From assembly GCF_003634825.1 (NCBI RefSeq), contig NZ_RBXD01000001.1, forward strand, positions 2,859,942 through 2,923,941: DNA of 64,000 nt, in the 5' to 3' direction. The notes under the pieces are model-generated. The model did no database searches. It saw only the letters and a program-made list of their open reading frames with translations, and was not told the origin of the DNA. This DNA is from Flavobacterium sp. 123. GTDB taxonomy: Bacteria; Bacteroidota; Bacteroidia; Flavobacteriales; Flavobacteriaceae. The translations under genes and the position numbers were made by a program. Shown one piece after another: positions 28,094 to 37,415 of the stretch; positions within the stretch are counted from its first letter, which is position 1; each line of letters starts with the position of its first letter.

Positions 28094-29494
28094 ATGAATA
28101 CAAAATACTACGACTTAATAAATCAAACTTATTATTTCCCTCAGGAAGAGTTTACACTAAATAAAGACAATCTTCAGTTTCACAATATTGATTTGATGAA
28201 ACTCGTAGAACAATACGGTACGCCATTAAAATTTACGTATTTACCTCAAATTTCCAACAACATTAACAAAGCCAAAGCTTGGTTTCGTAAATCGATGGAA
28301 AAGAACAAATATGAGGCAAAATATTTCTATTGCTATTGTACAAAAAGTTCTCATTTTGAATACATAATGAATGAAGCTTTTAAAAACAATATTCACATTG
28401 AAACTTCTTCTGCTTTTGACATTAATATTGTAGAAAATTTATTAGCTAATGGCAAAATAAACAAAAGCACTTATGTAATTTGTAATGGTTTCAAAAGAGA
28501 TCAATACATTGAAAACATTGCGCGTTTAATCAACCATGGTCATAAAAATACAATTCCAATAATCGATAATTACGAAGAATTGGATTTGCTACAAGGTCAA
28601 ATTAAAAGTAAATTCAAAATAGGAATCCGTATTGCTGCTGAAGAAGAGCCTAAATTTGAATTTTACACTTCTCGTTTGGGAATTGGATATAAAAACATTG
28701 TTCCTTTTTACAAAAAAGAGATCAAGGAAAATAAAAAATTGGAACTTAAAATGTTGCACTTTTTTATCAATACCGGAATCAATGACAATGCCTACTACTG
28801 GAATGAATTAGTAAAATGTATCAAAGTATATGTGGCACTAAAAAAAGAATGTCCAACACTAGACGGCTTGAACATTGGTGGAGGTTTCCCTATCAAAAAT
28901 TCATTGACTTTCGAATATGACTATCAATATATGATTGATGAAATTATCAATCAAATAAAAATAGCTTGTGACGAAGCCGAAGTTGATGTACCAAATATCT
29001 TCACTGAATTTGGATCTTTTACAGTAGGTGAAAGTGGAGGTGCTATCTATCAAATTTTGTATCAAAAACAACAAAATGATAGAGAAAAATGGAATATGAT
29101 TGATTCCTCTTTTATAACAACTCTTCCAGATACTTGGGCCATTAACAAACGTTTTATTATGTTAGCAGTAAATCGTTGGAATGACACTTACGAGAGGGTT
29201 TTATTAGGCGGAATGACTTGTGATAGCGACGATTATTACAATTCAGAGCAGAATATGAATGCTATTTATTTGCCAAAATACAATAAAGAAAAACCATTAT
29301 ATATTGGATTTTTCAACACAGGAGCCTATCAAGAAACAATAGGTGGATACGGTGGTCTTCATCACTGTTTAATTCCGCAACCAAAACACATATTAATTGA
29401 CCGGGATGAAAATGGGATTTTAGCAACCGAAGTTTTTTCGGAACAACAAACTTCTGAAGACGTTCTGAAAATATTAGGTTACGACAAAAAATAA
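28094..29494 (+). CDS. speA: Arginine decarboxylase, short biosynthetic type
   Basis: PLP-dependent (fold-III, alanine-racemase-type) decarboxylation of arginine to agmatine, the start of polyamine synthesis. The PLP lysine is K84 in YCYCTKSSHFEY, and the substrate/PLP phosphate region GLNIGGGFPIKNS and the C-terminal LGGMTCDSDDYYN, with the Cys-Asp-Ser pair of this fold, are present. At 466 residues it is shorter than E. coli SpeA (about 658) and matches the Bacteroidota form lacking the large insertions. It lies immediately upstream of a deoxyhypusine-synthase-like gene, supporting a polyamine role. Confidence 0.93.
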   Translation: MNTKYYDLINQTYYFPQEEFTLNKDNLQFHNIDLMKLVEQYGTPLKFTYLPQISNNINKAKAWFRKSMEKNKYEAKYFYCYCTKSSHFEYIMNEAFKNNIHIETSSAFDINIVENLLANGKINKSTYVICNGFKRDQYIENIARLINHGHKNTIPIIDNYEELDLLQGQIKSKFKIGIRIAAEEEPKFEFYTSRLGIGYKNIVPFYKKEIKENKKLELKMLHFFINTGINDNAYYWNELVKCIKVYVALKKECPTLDGLNIGGGFPIKNSLTFEYDYQYMIDEIINQIKIACDEAEVDVPNIFTEFGSFTVGESGGAIYQILYQKQQNDREKWNMIDSSFITTLPDTWAINKRFIMLAVNRWNDTYERVLLGGMTCDSDDYYNSEQNMNAIYLPKYNKEKPLYIGFFNTGAYQETIGGYGGLHHCLIPQPKHILIDRDENGILATEVFSEQQTSEDVLKILGYDKK

Positions 29495-29530
29495 TTATTA
29501 AATACACAATTAGTCAATTTAAAAATTCGT

Positions 29531-29538
29531 TAAATTTG
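29531..29538 (+). promoter_or_regulatory. Possible -7 element before the DHS-like gene
   Basis: TAAATTTG, an exact TAnnTTTG match in the 93-base spacer, 49 bases before the DHS-like ATG; no clear -33 partner, and read-through from speA remains possible. Confidence 0.35.
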
Positions 29539-29587
29539 AAATACAATCTTTCAAAATTTCGATCTTTAAATCTTTAAATTAAAAAAA

Positions 29588-30559
29588 ATGAGCAAAGGAC
29601 CGATCAGTCAGTTTATTGAAAAGCATTATTTGCATTTTAATTCTGCATCTTTAGTTGACGCCGCAAAGGCATACGAACAGCAATTAGCCAATGGTGCAAA
29701 AATGATGGTGAGCATGGCTGGTGCAATGAGTACTGCAGAAATTGGGAAGATTTTTGCGGAAATAATCCGTCAGGACAAAGTTCAAATTATTTCTTGTACA
29801 GGTGCAAATCTTGAAGAAGATATCATGAACCTAGTAGCGCATTCACATTACGAAAGAGTTCCTAATTACAGAGATTTAACGCCTCAAGACGAATGGGATT
29901 TATTAGAAAGAGGATTAAACCGAGTTACTGATACTTGTATTCCAGAACATGAAGCTTTCCGTCGTTTGCAAAAACACATTTACAAAATCTGGAAAGATGC
30001 AGACGACAAAGGAGAAAGATATTTTCCACATGAATTCATGTACAAAATGTTGCTTTCTGGAGTTCTTGAAGAATACTATGAAATTGATTTAAAAGACAGC
30101 TGGATGTATGCTGCTGCTGAGAAAAATTTACCTATAATTGTACCAGGATGGGAAGACAGTACAATGGGAAACATTTTTGCATCTTATGTTATTAAAGGTG
30201 ATTTGAAAGCATCTACAATGAAATCAGGTATTGAATACATGGTTTTCCTTTCAGATTGGTATCCAAAAAACAGTGCAAACGGAGTTGGTTTTTTCCAAAT
30301 TGGTGGAGGAATTGCTGGCGATTTTCCAATATGCGTTGTACCAATGTTATACCAAGATATGGAAATGCATGATATTCCTTTTTGGAGCTATTTCTGCCAA
30401 ATTTCAGATTCAACAACCAGTTATGGTTCATACTCTGGAGCTGTGCCGAATGAAAAAATAACTTGGGGAAAACTAGATATAAAAACCCCTAAGTTCATTA
30501 TTGAGTCTGACGCTACCATTGTGGCGCCTTTAATTTTCGCTTATTTATTAGATTTATAG
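29588..30559 (+). CDS. Deoxyhypusine-synthase-like protein
   Basis: A 323-residue member of the deoxyhypusine synthase family. NAD-site sequences SMAGAMSTAEIGKIFAE and ISCTGANLEEDIMNL are clear, and the catalytic lysine of the eukaryotic enzyme is conserved as K295 in TWGKL. Bacteria lack eIF5A, so the family is thought to make homospermidine or a related polyamine here by transferring an aminobutyl group to putrescine or another amine, or to use agmatine. Adjacency to arginine decarboxylase fits that role. No agmatinase or N-carbamoylputrescine gene is present between them. The exact product is not determined by sequence. Confidence 0.9.
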   Translation: MSKGPISQFIEKHYLHFNSASLVDAAKAYEQQLANGAKMMVSMAGAMSTAEIGKIFAEIIRQDKVQIISCTGANLEEDIMNLVAHSHYERVPNYRDLTPQDEWDLLERGLNRVTDTCIPEHEAFRRLQKHIYKIWKDADDKGERYFPHEFMYKMLLSGVLEEYYEIDLKDSWMYAAAEKNLPIIVPGWEDSTMGNIFASYVIKGDLKASTMKSGIEYMVFLSDWYPKNSANGVGFFQIGGGIAGDFPICVVPMLYQDMEMHDIPFWSYFCQISDSTTSYGSYSGAVPNEKITWGKLDIKTPKFIIESDATIVAPLIFAYLLDL

Positions 30560-30569
30560 AATAAAATTT

Positions 30570-30974
30570 ATGAAAAGAGTAATTGTTGATTACGCAAAAC
30601 TTACCAACGAGATTTTAAACCTTTTAGTAGAAAAATTTCCTGATGGTTATGATGATTCAGACATTATCCGTTTTAGAAATGCTAAAAACGAATTGATTGA
30701 AGCTGTTGAAGTACGAACTGAAGATACCATTTATTTGGTAAAAGTAAGTACAAAATTAGCCGATCGAATTGAAAACTACGATGATGATGAAATAATAGAT
30801 GAAGTTGTAGTGCCTATCAAAGGTCTTGATTTAGATGATGATGACATTGACGATGGAGATGATGATGATGAAGCTATCGACAAACCAGACTCTGACGGAG
30901 ATGACGACGATGATGACTCTGATGACAAAGAACCTTCAGACGAAGATGACGATGATGATGACGATGAAGATTAA
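30570..30974 (+). CDS. Hypothetical protein with highly acidic C-terminal tail
   Basis: A 134-residue protein 10 bases after the DHS-like gene, so probably co-transcribed. Residues 1-72 look folded (VIVDYAKLTNEILNLLVEKF; AKNELIEAVEVRTEDTIYLV), while about residues 90-134 are almost only Asp and Glu. Some databases label such Bacteroidota proteins a DNA primase, but no primase motif is visible. Acidic tails often mimic nucleic acid or bind basic proteins, metal or polyamines; the polyamine context makes the last an attractive but untested idea. A terminator follows. Confidence 0.8.
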   Translation: MKRVIVDYAKLTNEILNLLVEKFPDGYDDSDIIRFRNAKNELIEAVEVRTEDTIYLVKVSTKLADRIENYDDDEIIDEVVVPIKGLDLDDDDIDDGDDDDEAIDKPDSDGDDDDDDSDDKEPSDEDDDDDDDED

Positions 30975-30997
30975 TACATCTTTCAAATAATAATTTC

Positions 30998-31030
30998 AAA
31001 AAGGAACTCTACAAACGAGTTCCTTTTTTT
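30998..31030 (+). terminator. Terminator after the speA/DHS-like unit
   Basis: Perfect 12-bp stem AAAAAGGAACTC / GAGTTCCTTTTT with loop TACAAAC and trailing T's, between the acidic-tail gene and recQ. A TACATTTA, one off the -7 consensus, follows at 31032. Confidence 0.9.
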
Positions 31031-31060
31031 ATACATTTAGTACACAATATATACGCCAAA

Positions 31061-33178
31061 ATGACAACAGATATTTTACACGCCAAACTAAAAGAAAATT
31101 TTGGATTCGAAAAATTCAGACCCAATCAAGAAGCCATAATAAAAGGGATTTTATCCGGAGAAGACACATTAGCCATTATGCCTACTGGAGGAGGAAAATC
31201 AATTTGTTTCCAGCTTCCCGCCTTACTCTTTCCCGGAATAACAATTGTGATTTCTCCACTTATTGCCTTGATGAAAGACCAGGTTGACAGTTTAAAAGCA
31301 AATGGTATTCAAGCTTGTTTTATTAACAGCAGCCAAACGGAAACCGAACAACAATTTTACATTGAAAGCATAGTATCTAACAAAATAAAATTAGTCTATG
31401 TAGCTCCTGAAAGTCTATCCTATCTCGAAAATATTTTTAATACAATTACGGTTAGTCTTATCGCTATTGACGAAGCGCACTGCATTTCGGCTTGGGGACA
31501 TGACTTCCGACCAGCATACACCAATTTAGGATATTTAAAAAACCGCTTCCCTTCTACTCCAATGTTAGCTTTAACTGCTACAGCTGATAAAGCTACACGT
31601 GAAGATATTAGCCAACAATTAAATCTAAAAAACCCGCAAATATTTATTAGTTCATTTGATAGAAAAAACTTAAGTCTAGAAGTGCGCCCCGCCTTAGATA
31701 GAGTCAAACAAATTATTGATTTTATCAAAGAAAAACCAAACGAATGCGGAATTGTATATTGTCTAAGTAGAAAAACAACCGAAGAACTTGCAGAAAAATT
31801 ACAAAAAATAGGCATCAACGCTAAAGCTTATCATGCTGGTTTAAATTCTGAAATTCGTTCAAAAACACAAGATGAATTCATCAATGATGAATGCCAGGTG
31901 GTTTGTGCAACAATTGCTTTTGGAATGGGAATCGACAAATCAAATGTACGTTGGGTCATTCATTATAATTTACCAAAAAACATAGAAGGTTATTATCAAG
32001 AAATTGGGCGCGCAGGGCGAGATGGATTACCGTCAGAAACAATTCTTTTTGAAAGTTATGGTGATGTTATTCAATTGCAAAAATTTGCTTCCGAAGGTTT
32101 AAATTCAGAAGTACAATTAGCCAAACTCGAAAGAATGAAGCAATATGCCGATGCTTTAAGCTGCCGCAGAAAAATTTTGCTTTCGTATTTTGGAGAATTG
32201 GTTATGGAGAATTGCGGAAATTGTGATATTTGTAAAAACCCACCTGCTTTTTTTGATGGAACTGTTATTGCTCAAAAAGCCTTATCCGCTATTATTCGCT
32301 TACAAGAAAACGAACCGCTGGCTGTGATTATCGATTTTTTACGCGGGTCTAAAAATGCTTATATTTTTGAAAAAGAATATCAAAACCTAAAAACCTACGG
32401 TGTGGGAATCGAAATTTCTTGGTATGATTGGAATCAATATTTGATTCAGTTGATTAATTTAGGATATTGTGAAATTGCTTTTCATCAACAAAATAAAATT
32501 AAGCTAACGCCCTTTGCGAAAAAAGTTTTATTCGAAGGCGAAAAAGTACAGTTGACAACCGTTAAGAAAATAACTGTAGACCAATCCGAAGTAAAGGAAA
32601 TCAAGAAAAAAACAGTTTCAAATTCTCTTTTTGAAACACTTCGAAAACTGCGTTATGAAATTGCAAAAGAAGAAAACATACCTGCTTATGTGATTTTTAG
32701 CGATGCAGCTTTACGCCAAATGGAAACAGAAAGACCTATGAGTGATGAAGAATTTCTTGCTATTGAAGGTGTTGGAAAAACTAAACTTGAAAACTATGGA
32801 GCCATTTTTATAAAAGCCATTATTGCTTTTCAAAAAGACAAACCAATCAAAAAGAAAAAAGAAGCAACTACTTATAAAGAAACGCTAATTCTGTTTCAAA
32901 ATGGATTAACCGTAGAAGAAATTGCTTTGAAAAGAAATTTAGGAACTGCAACAATTATTTCGCATTTAGCCAAATTATATAGTGATGGAAATGAAATTGA
33001 TTTAAGTAGTTTTGTTTCCGAAGATGAAATTTCAAAAATTAAGGAAGCACAAATTAAATTAGAATTCCCTAATGCTTTAAAACCCTACTTTGATTATTTA
33101 GAAGAACGTATTTCTTATGACAAAATCAGAATTGGGCTTGCAATCATTGAAAAAGAATACGAACAAAATCAACGCTAA
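31061..33178 (+). CDS. recQ: RecQ-family ATP-dependent DNA helicase
   Basis: 3'-5' superfamily 2 helicase in recombination and repair. Walker A PTGGGKSICFQLPA at about 41-54, the DEAH-type box IDEAHCISAWGHDFRP near 137, motif VI GRAGRDGLPSE, the zinc-binding cysteines CRRK...CGNCDIC at about 368-390, a winged-helix region, and an HRDC domain at about 525-600 (YVIFSDAALRQMETERP). A C-terminal helix-turn-helix-like extension (GLTVEEIALKRNLGTATIIS) brings it to 705 residues, longer than E. coli RecQ. The next gene starts one base after its stop, so a DNA-repair operon is likely. Confidence 0.96.
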   Translation: MTTDILHAKLKENFGFEKFRPNQEAIIKGILSGEDTLAIMPTGGGKSICFQLPALLFPGITIVISPLIALMKDQVDSLKANGIQACFINSSQTETEQQFYIESIVSNKIKLVYVAPESLSYLENIFNTITVSLIAIDEAHCISAWGHDFRPAYTNLGYLKNRFPSTPMLALTATADKATREDISQQLNLKNPQIFISSFDRKNLSLEVRPALDRVKQIIDFIKEKPNECGIVYCLSRKTTEELAEKLQKIGINAKAYHAGLNSEIRSKTQDEFINDECQVVCATIAFGMGIDKSNVRWVIHYNLPKNIEGYYQEIGRAGRDGLPSETILFESYGDVIQLQKFASEGLNSEVQLAKLERMKQYADALSCRRKILLSYFGELVMENCGNCDICKNPPAFFDGTVIAQKALSAIIRLQENEPLAVIIDFLRGSKNAYIFEKEYQNLKTYGVGIEISWYDWNQYLIQLINLGYCEIAFHQQNKIKLTPFAKKVLFEGEKVQLTTVKKITVDQSEVKEIKKKTVSNSLFETLRKLRYEIAKEENIPAYVIFSDAALRQMETERPMSDEEFLAIEGVGKTKLENYGAIFIKAIIAFQKDKPIKKKKEATTYKETLILFQNGLTVEEIALKRNLGTATIISHLAKLYSDGNEIDLSSFVSEDEISKIKEAQIKLEFPNALKPYFDYLEERISYDKIRIGLAIIEKEYEQNQR

Positions 33179-33179
33179 T

Positions 33180-33656
33180 ATGATACGTTCTTTTTTACCA
33201 ATTGTAAATTCAGACACTGAAATCTTAATTTTAGGAACAATGCCAGGCGTAGCATCGCTTTCAAAACAAGAGTATTATGGAAATCCAAAAAATCATTTCT
33301 GGAAAATAATATATTCTCTATATAGCACTTTACCAGTTTCAGAAGTTTTCGAAGAAAAAAAACAATTGATTTTGGCAAATAAAATTGGACTTTGGGATGT
33401 TTTAGAAAATTGTGAAAGAAAAGGCAGTTTAGATATTCATATCAAAAATCATAAAGAAAATGATTTTGAAATATTGTTTGAAAAATACCCTTCCATAAAG
33501 ATGCTGATTTTTAATGGCAAAGAAAGTCACAAATACTTTCTAAAAAAATATGGGCCGCTAGAAGGAATCACTTATTGTGTTATGCCTTCTAGCAGCCCAG
33601 CTAATACTATGTCTTTTGAAAATAAGTTGAAAATTTGGTCCACTTGTTTTCAATAA
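33180..33656 (+). CDS. Deoxyinosine/uracil-DNA glycosylase
   Basis: A 158-residue DNA glycosylase of the uracil-DNA glycosylase superfamily, hypoxanthine-DNA glycosylase (family 6) type, which excises deaminated purines or uracil. The hallmark N-terminal motif LGTMPGVASL followed by YYGNPKNHFW is exact for this group, and the C-terminal loop MPSSSPANTMSFENK matches the SSPANA-like DNA-intercalating motif. The ATG at 33180 is one base after the RecQ stop; an in-frame ATG at 33117 lies inside recQ and adds non-family residues, so the later start is used. Confidence 0.9.
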   Translation: MIRSFLPIVNSDTEILILGTMPGVASLSKQEYYGNPKNHFWKIIYSLYSTLPVSEVFEEKKQLILANKIGLWDVLENCERKGSLDIHIKNHKENDFEILFEKYPSIKMLIFNGKESHKYFLKKYGPLEGITYCVMPSSSPANTMSFENKLKIWSTCFQ

Positions 33657-33657
33657 T

Positions 33658-34173
33658 CTATAAATATCTTTCTTGAAAAACTTTTTGGTGGTGTTTTTGA
33701 TGACCAATAATTATAAAACCAATAGCCCGAACAGAAATCTCATTGTCAGAGGCAATTCCAATTCTTTTTAATTGATCTTCAGAAAAGCTTTTAAAAAGAA
33801 ACAAATTTGAATGCCTAACCGCGGATAATTCCGTTAATAAATCTTGAATACCACGACTATTAGCATTTGTATTATCTACATAATGGTTTTCTTCAAAGCC
33901 AGGCAAAGGGGTTTTATCATTTCTTGAAATCCTCAAAGCTCGATAAGCAAAAATCCTTTCTGTATCAATTATATGCTGAATAATATCCTTAATCGTCCAT
34001 TTCCCTTCCGCATACCGATAATCAAACTTATCCATCGGAATATTTTGTACAAACCGAATAAAATCGTGAAGACAAATTTCTAATTCCTCGATCAGCTCAA
34101 CATTACCAGCTGCATTAATGTAGGTAGCATTAAAAGTTGAATATTCATTTACAGGCAATTGATCCGTTTTCAT
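33658..34173 (-). CDS. DinB-like (DinB_2) four-helix protein
   Basis: A 171-residue protein of the DinB/YfiT-like metal-binding superfamily. The chain has the four-helix pattern with the first histidine region KWTIKDIIQHIIDTERIFAYR, and the last HHQKVFQERY after FIIIGHQKHH, so the three-histidine metal site is likely intact. Members act as thiol transferases, hydrolases or unknown damage-inducible proteins; the reaction here is unknown. It converges on the glycosylase gene with one base between stops, and is 11 bases downstream of ppc, so it may be co-transcribed with ppc. Confidence 0.85.
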   Translation of the reverse strand: MKTDQLPVNEYSTFNATYINAAGNVELIEELEICLHDFIRFVQNIPMDKFDYRYAEGKWTIKDIIQHIIDTERIFAYRALRISRNDKTPLPGFEENHYVDNTNANSRGIQDLLTELSAVRHSNLFLFKSFSEDQLKRIGIASDNEISVRAIGFIIIGHQKHHQKVFQERYL

Positions 34174-34184
34174 TTTTTTATAAA

Positions 34185-36770
34185 TTAAGCTGAATTTCTA
34201 CTTGCATTTGTATTACCAAAAAGAGAACGAGTAACTATTTTCTCATATACTTTAATTAACTCCTCATCTGGATTTTCTTCTTTGTTTAATTCATTAATTT
34301 TAGTTAATGCATATTGTTGTATTGTCAACAAAGGCAATACTATACGCTCTCTAATTTGAATTGAAGCTTTACCGTCAGGATAGTTTTCCATCAACTCTTT
34401 ATGACCTGCTATTTTCAACAACAATCTTTTTGTTTCTAAAAATTCATCATAAATAATTTGCCAAAAAGCACCAAATTCAGGATCCTTACTCATGTAAGCT
34501 GTTAATGGAAAAAATGATTTTGCCAAAGACATCATACTATTTTCCAACAAAGTTTTAAAGAACAAAGAATGATCATACAACCCTTGAACTCTATCCCATT
34601 GATTTGTGTCTTCGAAATGTTTCAAAGCAGAACCAACTCCAAAAAATCCAGGTACATTTTGTTTCAATTGACTCCAAGATCCTACAAATGGAATAGCTCT
34701 TAAATCAGCAAAATCAAGCGTTTCAGATTTACTTCTTTTAGATGGGCGACTTCCAATATTAGTTTTAGCATAATATTTCAAAGTACTCATTTGCTCTAAA
34801 TAAGGAATAAATTTCGGATGATTTTTAAAATTCAAATACTTGTTATATCCTAATTCTGCTAATTGATCTAAAATATTTTTATCATCAGCACTTAATTTAT
34901 TTTGGGCTTTATTAAAAACTTGATTTGTAGCTCCTGCACTTAACAAGTTTTCTAAATTATAACGACAAGAATCTAAAGTACCAAAGTTCGAACTAATTGT
35001 TTGCCCTTGAACGGTAACTTGAATTTCATTGTTTTCAATATTTGGCCCTAATGAAGCGTAGAATTTATGTGTTTTTCCTCCACCACGAGCAGGAGGCCCA
35101 CCTCTACCATCAAAGAAAATTGCTTTAACACCATATTTTCTGGAAATTTCAGTCAATTCTTCTTTTGCTTTGTAAATACTCCAGTTAGCCATCAAATATC
35201 CACCATCTTTAGTTCCATCTGAAAAACCAAGCATTATGGTTTGCTTCATATTTCTATCAACTAAATGACTCGCATACGCTGGATTTGTATACAATTTCTC
35301 CATTATTTCGTGAGCATTCTGTAAATCATCAACAGATTCAAAAAGCGGAATAATATCCACTGAAGGCGTTTCCCAATTACTCAATTTAAAAAGAGCAAAA
35401 GTCTCCATTACATTTAGAGCACTTTCATTATTACTAATAATATAACGATTAGCACCAGATTCACCATTCTTTTCTTGAATAGATTTAACCGCTTGAACGG
35501 ATTCAATTGTAGATCGCGTCATTTCATTGTCAAAAACGTTCGGATCTAAATCCCCTTTAATTGTTGTCAATACTTCAAACTTCTCTGATTCTGTCAGTTC
35601 AAAATAATTCTTAGGGAAAATTGTTGAACCAGAATTTAAATAATAAGAAACAACATCATTAAATACCGCATCATGTATTTTACTGTTTTGACGAATATCT
35701 AAAGTAGCGAAGTGAAAACCAAACAAGTTAACTTTTATAAGCAAAGCCTCAATTTCATCAAAATACAGAGACTGATGTTGATCAACTACAATAGATTTTA
35801 TTTTATTTAACTGCGATTTAAACTCTTCTAAAGTGATATAAATTTCACCTTTTGAATAAAACACAGAACGATATAATTTTTGTTCCAACTCAGAAACCAA
35901 AACATCTACACCTGGAAATGTCAACTTACGTTTCAAACTTCTCATTTCAAAGTAATAACATTTCAAGATTGATGTTCTTAAACGTTCTGCAACTTTTAAT
36001 GTAATTTCAGTGGTAACAAATGGATTTCCATCACGATCTCCTCCTGGCCAGAAACCTAGTTTGATTAATTGATTTTGAATTGAATTACCATGAAATAAGT
36101 TCTTTTCAAGATAATGTACCATTTCACCTGCAGTTTCATAAAAAACATTTTCAAGATACCAAATCAGACTTACCGCTTCATCAAATGGATTTGGTTTTTC
36201 GTTTTGTATAAAAGGCGTTTTTCCTAATTGAGCCAATAATTGCTTAATATCAAGCAAATTATTTTTACGGATAGCATCTGTCAAATCATTTATAATTCCC
36301 AAAACTGAACCTGGGTAAAACTGAGTAGGATGAGCAGTCAAAACAGTTCTAACATTGAAATTTTCTAAAAAATCAATTAACTCTTCTTGATTATTTTTGG
36401 CATCTGCTTTTTCTTTAATATCTCGAAGCGACCCTCTACCTTCCATATTGTTAACCGCTGGAAAAGCTGCATCTTCAATAGCATCAAAAAGTACAATTTG
36501 GCGTTCTATATATTGAATAAAACGAAACATTAAATCTATCTTATCTGACTCAATATCTGTATGTAAATATTTCTGAGTAAAGAAATCAACAATTTCTCCA
36601 GGAGTTTCCTGTTTCTTAAAACCAGTTTCACAAACATCTGTAAACAAAGGAAGTAAAACTCCAGTATTATCTATAGAATCAAAAGGCAACGTGATAAACA
36701 CACTGTTGTAAATATGATATTTAGAAAGAACGTCTTGGTTGAAACGTTCAAGTTTAGGAAGCGTATACAT
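34185..36770 (-). CDS. ppc: Phosphoenolpyruvate carboxylase
   Basis: Carboxylates phosphoenolpyruvate to oxaloacetate, replenishing the TCA cycle. The catalytic histidine region TVLTAHPTQFYPGSVL, GGDRDGNPFVT with the second key Arg/Asp, MLGFSDGTKDGGYLMANW, FDGRGGPPARGGGKTH and SRPSKRSKSETLDFADLRAI are diagnostic. The length of 861 residues is within the family range. The N-terminal region is more diverged than in E. coli. A minus-strand terminator from the preceding Lrp gene lies 30-60 bases upstream, so ppc probably has its own promoter there, which I could not pinpoint. Confidence 0.97.
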   Translation of the reverse strand: MYTLPKLERFNQDVLSKYHIYNSVFITLPFDSIDNTGVLLPLFTDVCETGFKKQETPGEIVDFFTQKYLHTDIESDKIDLMFRFIQYIERQIVLFDAIEDAAFPAVNNMEGRGSLRDIKEKADAKNNQEELIDFLENFNVRTVLTAHPTQFYPGSVLGIINDLTDAIRKNNLLDIKQLLAQLGKTPFIQNEKPNPFDEAVSLIWYLENVFYETAGEMVHYLEKNLFHGNSIQNQLIKLGFWPGGDRDGNPFVTTEITLKVAERLRTSILKCYYFEMRSLKRKLTFPGVDVLVSELEQKLYRSVFYSKGEIYITLEEFKSQLNKIKSIVVDQHQSLYFDEIEALLIKVNLFGFHFATLDIRQNSKIHDAVFNDVVSYYLNSGSTIFPKNYFELTESEKFEVLTTIKGDLDPNVFDNEMTRSTIESVQAVKSIQEKNGESGANRYIISNNESALNVMETFALFKLSNWETPSVDIIPLFESVDDLQNAHEIMEKLYTNPAYASHLVDRNMKQTIMLGFSDGTKDGGYLMANWSIYKAKEELTEISRKYGVKAIFFDGRGGPPARGGGKTHKFYASLGPNIENNEIQVTVQGQTISSNFGTLDSCRYNLENLLSAGATNQVFNKAQNKLSADDKNILDQLAELGYNKYLNFKNHPKFIPYLEQMSTLKYYAKTNIGSRPSKRSKSETLDFADLRAIPFVGSWSQLKQNVPGFFGVGSALKHFEDTNQWDRVQGLYDHSLFFKTLLENSMMSLAKSFFPLTAYMSKDPEFGAFWQIIYDEFLETKRLLLKIAGHKELMENYPDGKASIQIRERIVLPLLTIQQYALTKINELNKEENPDEELIKVYEKIVTRSLFGNTNASRNSA

Positions 36771-36802
36771 ATTATTTATAGTTAGTTAAGTTAGTTTGTC
36801 AT

Positions 36803-36831
36803 AAAAAAACCCCAAGAATCAACTTGAGGTT
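36803..36831 (-). terminator. Terminator of the Lrp/AsnC-type gene
   Basis: On the minus strand AACCTCAAG pairs with CTTGGGGTT (one G-U) over a six-base loop and runs into T7. It separates the regulator gene from ppc. Confidence 0.7.
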
Positions 36832-36858
36832 ATATTTCATATAAGCATTCAAGGTTAA

Positions 36859-37338
36859 TTACATATTTTTAAAAATAGTATGCATCAAACGCTTTTTATC
36901 ATTTATACTTTCTTCAAGAGAAATCATAGTTTCAGTTCTATAAACACCGTCAATATCATCAATCATGAAAATTACATCTTTCGCATGTTTTGTATCTTTT
37001 GCTCTAATTTTACAAAAAATATTGAATTTTCCTGTAGTTACAGAAGCAACAGTTACGAATGGAATTTCGTTAATTCGCTCTAAAACAAATTTAGTTTGTG
37101 AAGTATTATTCAAGAAAACCCCAACGTAAGCGATAAAAGAATATCCTAGTTTATCATAATCAAGCACTAATGAAGAGCCCATTATAATTCCAGCATCTTC
37201 CATTTTTTTCACCCTAACGTGAACGGTTCCTGCAGAAATTAATAATTTTTTTGCAATATCCGTAAAAGGAACTCTTGTGTTGTCAATCAACATATCTAAA
37301 ATCTGGTGATCTACTTCATCTAAACGAAACTTACTCAT
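36859..37338 (-). CDS. Lrp/AsnC-family transcriptional regulator
   Basis: A 159-residue regulator: N-terminal helix-turn-helix (LDEVDHQILDMLIDNTRVPF; ISAGTVHVRVKKMEDAG) at about 5-60 and a RAM/AsnC effector domain at about 70-150 (VASVTTGKFNIFCKIRA). It would bind DNA as a dimer or octamer and sense a small amino-acid-like ligand. Its targets are unknown; it lies next to ppc and is unlinked to the ilv operon, although Lrp proteins commonly regulate amino-acid genes. The first residues RLDEVDHQIL favour the annotated start. Confidence 0.95.
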   Translation of the reverse strand: MSKFRLDEVDHQILDMLIDNTRVPFTDIAKKLLISAGTVHVRVKKMEDAGIIMGSSLVLDYDKLGYSFIAYVGVFLNNTSQTKFVLERINEIPFVTVASVTTGKFNIFCKIRAKDTKHAKDVIFMIDDIDGVYRTETMISLEESINDKKRLMHTIFKNM

Positions 37339-37415
37339 AATTCTTCAATTAATATTATTAATTATTATAACAAAGTATAAAAATATACATAAAAAATAAG
37401 AAATCGATAATTAAA

